22,943 bases of DNA from contig NW_014039726.1 of NCBI RefSeq assembly GCF_001186125.1, positions 1 through 22,943 on the forward strand, read 5' to 3'. Shown one piece after another: positions 19,282-22,943 of the stretch. How positions within the stretch are numbered: the first letter of the stretch is position 1; each line of letters opens with the position of its first letter. The notes beneath the pieces are model-generated. The model did not search any database, was not told the origin of the DNA, and was given only the letters and a program-made list of their open reading frames with translations. The DNA is from Sphaeroforma arctica JP610. Its lineage: Eukaryota > Opisthokonta > Ichthyosporea > Ichthyophonida. The translations under genes were made by a program, and so were the position numbers.

Positions 19282-19969
19282 GCCATAGACCATTAAAGTG
19301 ACATGCTATATTGCCAGAAGGGTCTGTTAGGTTTTCTAGATTGACCCAGTTCTGGTACAAAATGAAATACGTGACAACTTTTGAACCAATAGTCCGATCG
19401 AGACGAGATTAAGCGTACGTTTATTACTCGTCAATATGAAGAATTTAATTTGTCTATCTGTCAATGAGATTGTAATAATCTCCCATCTCCTAAAGCCATT
19501 TTTTTTGTTTTCGGCTCCTATTAGTTTAGGATACAGATTGGGTTTTTTGAAAAAAAAAGGGGCACACTTGGTTTTTTTTAATGAAAAAAACCTGATTCCA
19601 CTTACGTTACATGTACTGCCAATTATTACCCAAAAATTGGCCTTTTACATTACCCCAGAAAATGGCCTTTTACATTTTAACCTAATTATATCCGTTACAG
19701 ATTGTATATTTACGTTTCATACGCATACACGCCTGCCAACTTTAAAAATTCTGATTGGTTGATATTGCTTATTTCGAAGGGGCCTTTTTATTAGCATTTT
19801 CGTACCGAACGCGAATCTAGATAGGGGTCTTTATATACTCAAATAGCGTGACAGACAGACGGGCTAAAATGCAATAAAGTCTGGAGGGACTTACAAGCTT
19901 ACGCTTTCAGTGATAAATATTTATGTATAAAAATTCAGATGGTTCTATATTCTGGACGTCTCCAAAGAA
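19282..19969. other. No supportable gene; one short direct repeat
   Basis: AT-rich. A GGCCTTTTACATT word occurs twice about 27 bp apart near 19640-19680. An open frame at 19436-19762 covers that repeat and homopolymer runs and is not convincing. Confidence 0.45.
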
Positions 19970-20010
19970 CCCAAAAAGGGTGATTTTGTCTTCAAATCAC
20001 CCTTTTCGGG
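19970..20010. repeat. 17-bp stem-loop
   Basis: CCCAAAAAGGGTGATTT (19970-19986) pairs with 19994-20010 at 16 of 17 positions across a 7-base loop. This stable hairpin could act in RNA or be the residue of a small element. No neighbouring gene explains it. Confidence 0.75.
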
Positions 20011-20105
20011 CCTTGTTTTTGGGGTATATTGATGAGCAAAGTAGATAGAAATGAATTCCTGGTATTTTATAGCAGATAGCTCGCTGGAAGTACATACAAA
20101 TGTAT

Positions 20106-20580
20106 TTATTTAGGGTCAGTCCTGCCTTTCAGTGAAATTTCGCTGAAATTTCACAAAAAATGAATTTCATTTCATTTCCGCAGTGAAATTTTTTAACTTC
20201 TTTTTTCAACCTGCGCAGTTGGAAGATAAATAGTGAAAAATGAAATGAAAAATGAAATATGAGTGAAATTGTGATCCTATTGGTTGTCTTAGGGGTTTTT
20301 TTGGGTTGCATATTGTAGTTTTCAAAAAACCGCCAAAAAACCCGCCAAAAGAATTTCATTCTTGTTAATTTTGGTTTTGTGGAAAAAAACAAATGAAGGA
20401 TATATATTGTAAATTCAGTATGAAATATTTTATGTATTTTTCATTTCATTTCATTCCTGAAAATCAGCGGTGGGACTGGTCTCGCTGCCATATGCCTAAA
20501 ATTGAAATTCGGGCTCTGAAATTTCATATTTTATATTTCATTTCTTTTTCAAATTCGAGGGCAGGACCGACCCTTATTTA
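20106..20580. mobile_element. hAT-like MITE with target-site duplication
   Basis: Terminal inverted repeats AGGGTCAGTCCTGCC (20112-20126) and the complement of AGGGTCGGTCCTGCC (20560-20574) match at 14 of 15 positions. TTATTTA at 20106-20112 is repeated exactly at 20574-20580, and the match extends by one G (20113, 20581), giving a 7-8 bp duplication as hAT transposases make. The element proper is about 20113-20573 (about 461 bp). The interior consists of GAAATTTCA/TGAAATGAA-like words on both strands and holds no transposase, so it would need an enzyme encoded elsewhere. Open frames inside are biased composition only. Confidence 0.8.
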
Positions 20581-20581
20581 G

Positions 20582-21302
20582 TATGATCCAGTCAAAAGTT
20601 AGGTACATCTATATTTTGTCCTATTTCCCCGATTCTACGATCAAATTATGGTGATAAAATGACCTGGGAATTAGTCTATGTGCACCCTTCTTGCGGGAAG
20701 TAGGACGTGTTAGATATAAAATAGGTCTAAAACTATCCATATTTCAATAAAATGGCGGATATAACGCATTTTTCCGTCGAATAGAGCCACAGTGGGGAAC
20801 AGAACTTCGTAGATTTGAGGTTGCCACCCCTGAGTCCCTGACTTGCCGGGTATATTTAAAAAAAAAGAAGGCTGAGAGTCTAGAGCTTTGCCCCGGAAGT
20901 GTGAAGACGCGACCGATGGATCTATTTATAATTTTTACATGGAAACAGAAAACCTACGTCCTATGTATATTGTATACAGTATTACCGTGACATCGTGCAA
21001 GTCGTCGTCTAACAATTTTTTTTTGTTTACTCTTGATACAATATATATACTCTGTCTTTATTTTACTCTACTCTTAAAAAAGAAATTATGAGGGAGTGGG
21101 ACGGTCACTGTCAGCCTGTCAGCAAGGGGGACCTGCCTGTCCTGAGACTGCTGGCTGATGAGGGTAAGAACCGCAGGACTCTCTAAAATTCTCTGAGAGG
21201 GTGGACTAAAATACGTATTTGCTCTTACAAATAAAAAAAAAGCAAGAAGTCAATAAGGGTGTATGTAAAATTGTAGTAGAATAAATCGTTTACATTTTTA
21301 GA
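20582..21302. other. No supportable gene
   Basis: AT-rich, with a short GC-richer patch around 21095-21180 made of GTCAGCCTGTC and CTGCTGGCTG-like words. Open frames are short and lack features. Confidence 0.45.
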
Positions 21303-21420
21303 GACAAAGCGAAGGGCCAAAGGTTCACACTCCACGAGTCCTTACTCCTCAGACCTCTCACCAGTCCCCATAGTCCACACTCCACACTCCATAGACCACA
21401 GGCCTCACACTTCACTTCTG
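21303..21420. repeat. CA/CT-rich low-complexity tract
   Basis: Recurring TCCACACTCC-like words, matching the character of 1640-1775. No coding potential. Confidence 0.4.
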
Positions 21421-21473
21421 AAAAACGTGCACTCGTTTTCCACTAATATGTATTTTTATATAGATACCTTACA

Positions 21474-21529
21474 ACCTTTGTTGACTGTTGACTGTTGCCT
21501 GTTGACTCTTTGACTGTTGACTGTTGAGC
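21474..21529 (+). repeat. TGTTGAC heptamer tandem repeat
   Basis: About seven units of TGTTGAC or one-base variants (TGTTGCC, CTTTGAC, TGTTGAG) in a row. Confidence 0.85.
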
Positions 21530-21882
21530 AAATATGTTCCCAACCAAATGCCAATTCCCACACGACCTTCCGGCTTCTCCGCTTCCGCTTTACTACTGCT
21601 CTATATTTATTTAGTAGAAAGAGTAGAGAGTGCAAATCGGTGTTACATTTTTATTTATACATTACATAAATATAAATATGTGAAGGCTATTCACCACACA
21701 CAACCATTCGTGTCAACGGCAGTCCACAAGGGCAGACTGCATAGCGCGTGACCAGCAACAGGCGTACGCCTTCCAATATACTTTAAAAATTGCATTGTGT
21801 CTTTCTATATGCAAATGACTGATGTCAGAAGGGATTCAAATCAGCGTTGTCACGCTATTTAACAAATTATTCATATCTACGT

Positions 21883-21900
21883 TCTTTGTCACCTTGCCAG
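21883..21900 (+). promoter_or_regulatory. Possible 3' splice site just upstream of the orphan gene
   Basis: TTCTTTGTCACCTTGCCAG is a pyrimidine-rich tract ending in CAG at 21900, nine bases before the ATG at 21909. If used, the open frame upstream of 21900 is intron and the gene may have a 5' exon outside the frame. No donor site was fixed. Confidence 0.35.
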
Positions 21901-21908
21901 CACAAAAT

Positions 21909-22604
21909 ATGGAACATCAAGTATATCAAGAACCAGATTTCTCTAACGCCGGTGCACCTTTGCGACGAGCTTCTTCAGGAGGTGTCGTTCTTCAGTGGAA
22001 ACCTTTACCAGCAATCGAAAACACACCATATGGTGAGAAAGTATTCAACGTACAACGAGATCGGTGCGAGGAAAGTATAGGAGACACTGGCTTACAAATC
22101 GAGAGATGTTGTTTGCAGATAGAAGGCGCGCAGTTCCTCGTGTGTTTGAAGATGTTCTATTATCCAGTCACGATAGAGCTCACTTTAGAGTATGCGATGG
22201 AAGGAATCTGTTTCACAAAATCAAATGTGATATTGAAATTGTTCCACCGTAATGATACCATATGTCCTTCAGAGAGTAGTTCCACTAATTCAAATATAGC
22301 AACAGACCAGGATGACAGTGGTAGTGGGAACTCAGGGCGTTCCACGTATCAAGCGACAGACCCTCTTCCGCTCCACGGGGACACAATGATGTTCGAGAGT
22401 CCAGACGACCTAGACGCTGTCGTTTCAATATGTAAATTAGACAACGGTACACGTGAAGAGGTACTCCGATTTCTGCTAGACTGCAGCATCGGTGTCGATA
22501 CGGTTCAAAGCGCGCAAGTGCAGGGATGTACACTGAAACAAGTGGTTCAAAGTTCAACTCGTATGCCGGAGCTTGCTAAGGTGCTCTGTAAGGCTTGGAG
22601 CTAA
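21909..22604 (+). CDS. Orphan protein, 231 residues, function unknown
   Basis: The longest undamaged frame of normal composition in the window. The frame is open from an earlier ATG at 21822, but I prefer 21909: it has A at -3 and G at +4, and it follows a plausible splice acceptor. With the earlier ATG, the first 29 residues would add a hydrophobic stretch (VVTLFNKLFISTFFVTL), which could be a signal peptide. Residues about 1-118 look like a compact beta-rich domain (VVLQWKPLP, ERCCLQIEGAQFLVCLKMF, VILKLFHR). Residues about 118-150 are a Ser/Thr/Asp/Gly linker. Residues about 160-231 look helical (DLDAVVSICKL, EEVLRFLLDC, LKQVVQS, ELAKVLCKAWS), SAM- or UBA-like in pattern only. I recognise no family. 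A poly(A) signal follows 87 bp after the stop. Confidence 0.6.
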   Translation: MEHQVYQEPDFSNAGAPLRRASSGGVVLQWKPLPAIENTPYGEKVFNVQRDRCEESIGDTGLQIERCCLQIEGAQFLVCLKMFYYPVTIELTLEYAMEGICFTKSNVILKLFHRNDTICPSESSSTNSNIATDQDDSGSGNSGRSTYQATDPLPLHGDTMMFESPDDLDAVVSICKLDNGTREEVLRFLLDCSIGVDTVQSAQVQGCTLKQVVQSSTRMPELAKVLCKAWS

Positions 22605-22690
22605 TTGTTTTACGTCATTTACCATGATTATACATGCATAAGTGAGATCCTGGAGTCTCTACTTCTAATTCGGTTTCTACGAATTTCACC

Positions 22691-22696
22691 AATAAA
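22691..22696 (+). terminator. AATAAA poly(A) signal for the orphan gene
   Basis: A canonical AATAAA 87 bp past the stop codon at 22602-22604, inside AT-rich DNA. Its position suits a short 3' UTR, but the motif is common by chance in such DNA. Confidence 0.4.
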
Positions 22697-22917
22697 TTAG
22701 AACATTAATATTAGAGCTCCGAGACTTGAGCTGGAAGAGCGTATTCAAATGCACACATGGACCTTGTTATTCCATGAAAATTTCGAAATACATCGCCATG
22801 GTACTCGCGAAGAACCATCGCGAAGATAAAGTTGTTTCATATATGGTATATAACACCGAATTCACGTTATATCCAAAATGAAAGTGCGAAAAAAAAAATC
22901 AGGCCAAAAGCATGACA
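22697..22917. other. 3' flank without a gene
   Basis: AT-rich sequence with no frame or repeat I can support before the terminal TA run. Confidence 0.4.
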
Positions 22918-22943
22918 ATATATATATATATATATATATATAT
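22918..22943. repeat. (TA)n microsatellite, cut by the window end
   Basis: Uninterrupted TA dinucleotides run to the last base, so the full length is unknown. Confidence 0.95.

Noticed and set aside
19436-19762. Plus-strand 108-codon hydrophobic frame
   Set aside because: Built from T-runs and a short direct repeat; no support as a membrane protein.
20129-20581. Open frames inside the MITE
   Set aside because: Products of the GAAAT-type word repeats, not a transposase.

Overview
This looks like a gene-poor, transposon-rich stretch of a eukaryotic nuclear genome. It holds the remains of a non-LTR retrotransposon (LINE) in two copies, an LTR retrotransposon family in two copies, a Helitron, a hAT-like MITE and a large foldback, together with intron-like and poly(A)-signal features. 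Short plant-type telomere-like arrays (TTTAGGG/TTTTAGGG) occur at three internal places. That motif suits plants, algae, oomycetes, rhizarians and some other protists, but it does not fix the species, and I do not assign one. I saw no rRNA or tRNA gene, no CRISPR array and no bacterial-style operon.

Layout. 1-3276: no convincing gene, but G-rich runs, an 11-bp tandem array, a perfect 14-bp stem and CA/CT-rich low-complexity DNA. 3277-about 4150 (-): a 5'-truncated copy of the LINE. 4635-5593 (-): an unrecognised Asn/Thr/His-rich frame built from 38-39-residue repeats. 5670-5706: a head-to-head telomere-like palindrome. 5775-7503 (-): a decayed Helitron gene carrying the Rep-type N-terminal region but no helicase. 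7642-8979 (-): an unrecognised, more GC-rich broken coding region. 9238-9804: a diverged direct duplication. 10125-12206 (+): a broken Ty1/copia-like fossil (5' LTR, gag, integrase piece) whose inner region lies between two inward-facing telomere-like arrays. 12413-17251 (+): a nearly full-length but decayed LINE (ORF1 and ORF2). 17585-17815 (-): a second LTR of the same copia-like family, inverted. 18068-18838 (-): an unrecognised decayed frame. 19145-19281: a 137-bp foldback. 20113-20573: a hAT-like MITE with a perfect target-site duplication. 21909-22604 (+): one intact orphan reading frame, the best candidate for a host gene.

The pieces do not form a pathway. They record repeated insertion and decay. 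The most informative relations are between copies: the two LINE 3' ends conserve an unusual C-terminal domain, the two LTRs lie in inverted orientation on either side of the LINE and are about 95% identical by eye, and telomere-like DNA sits at element junctions. The likeliest working gene is the one at 21.9-22.6 kb; the repeat protein at 4.8-5.6 kb is a possible second one.
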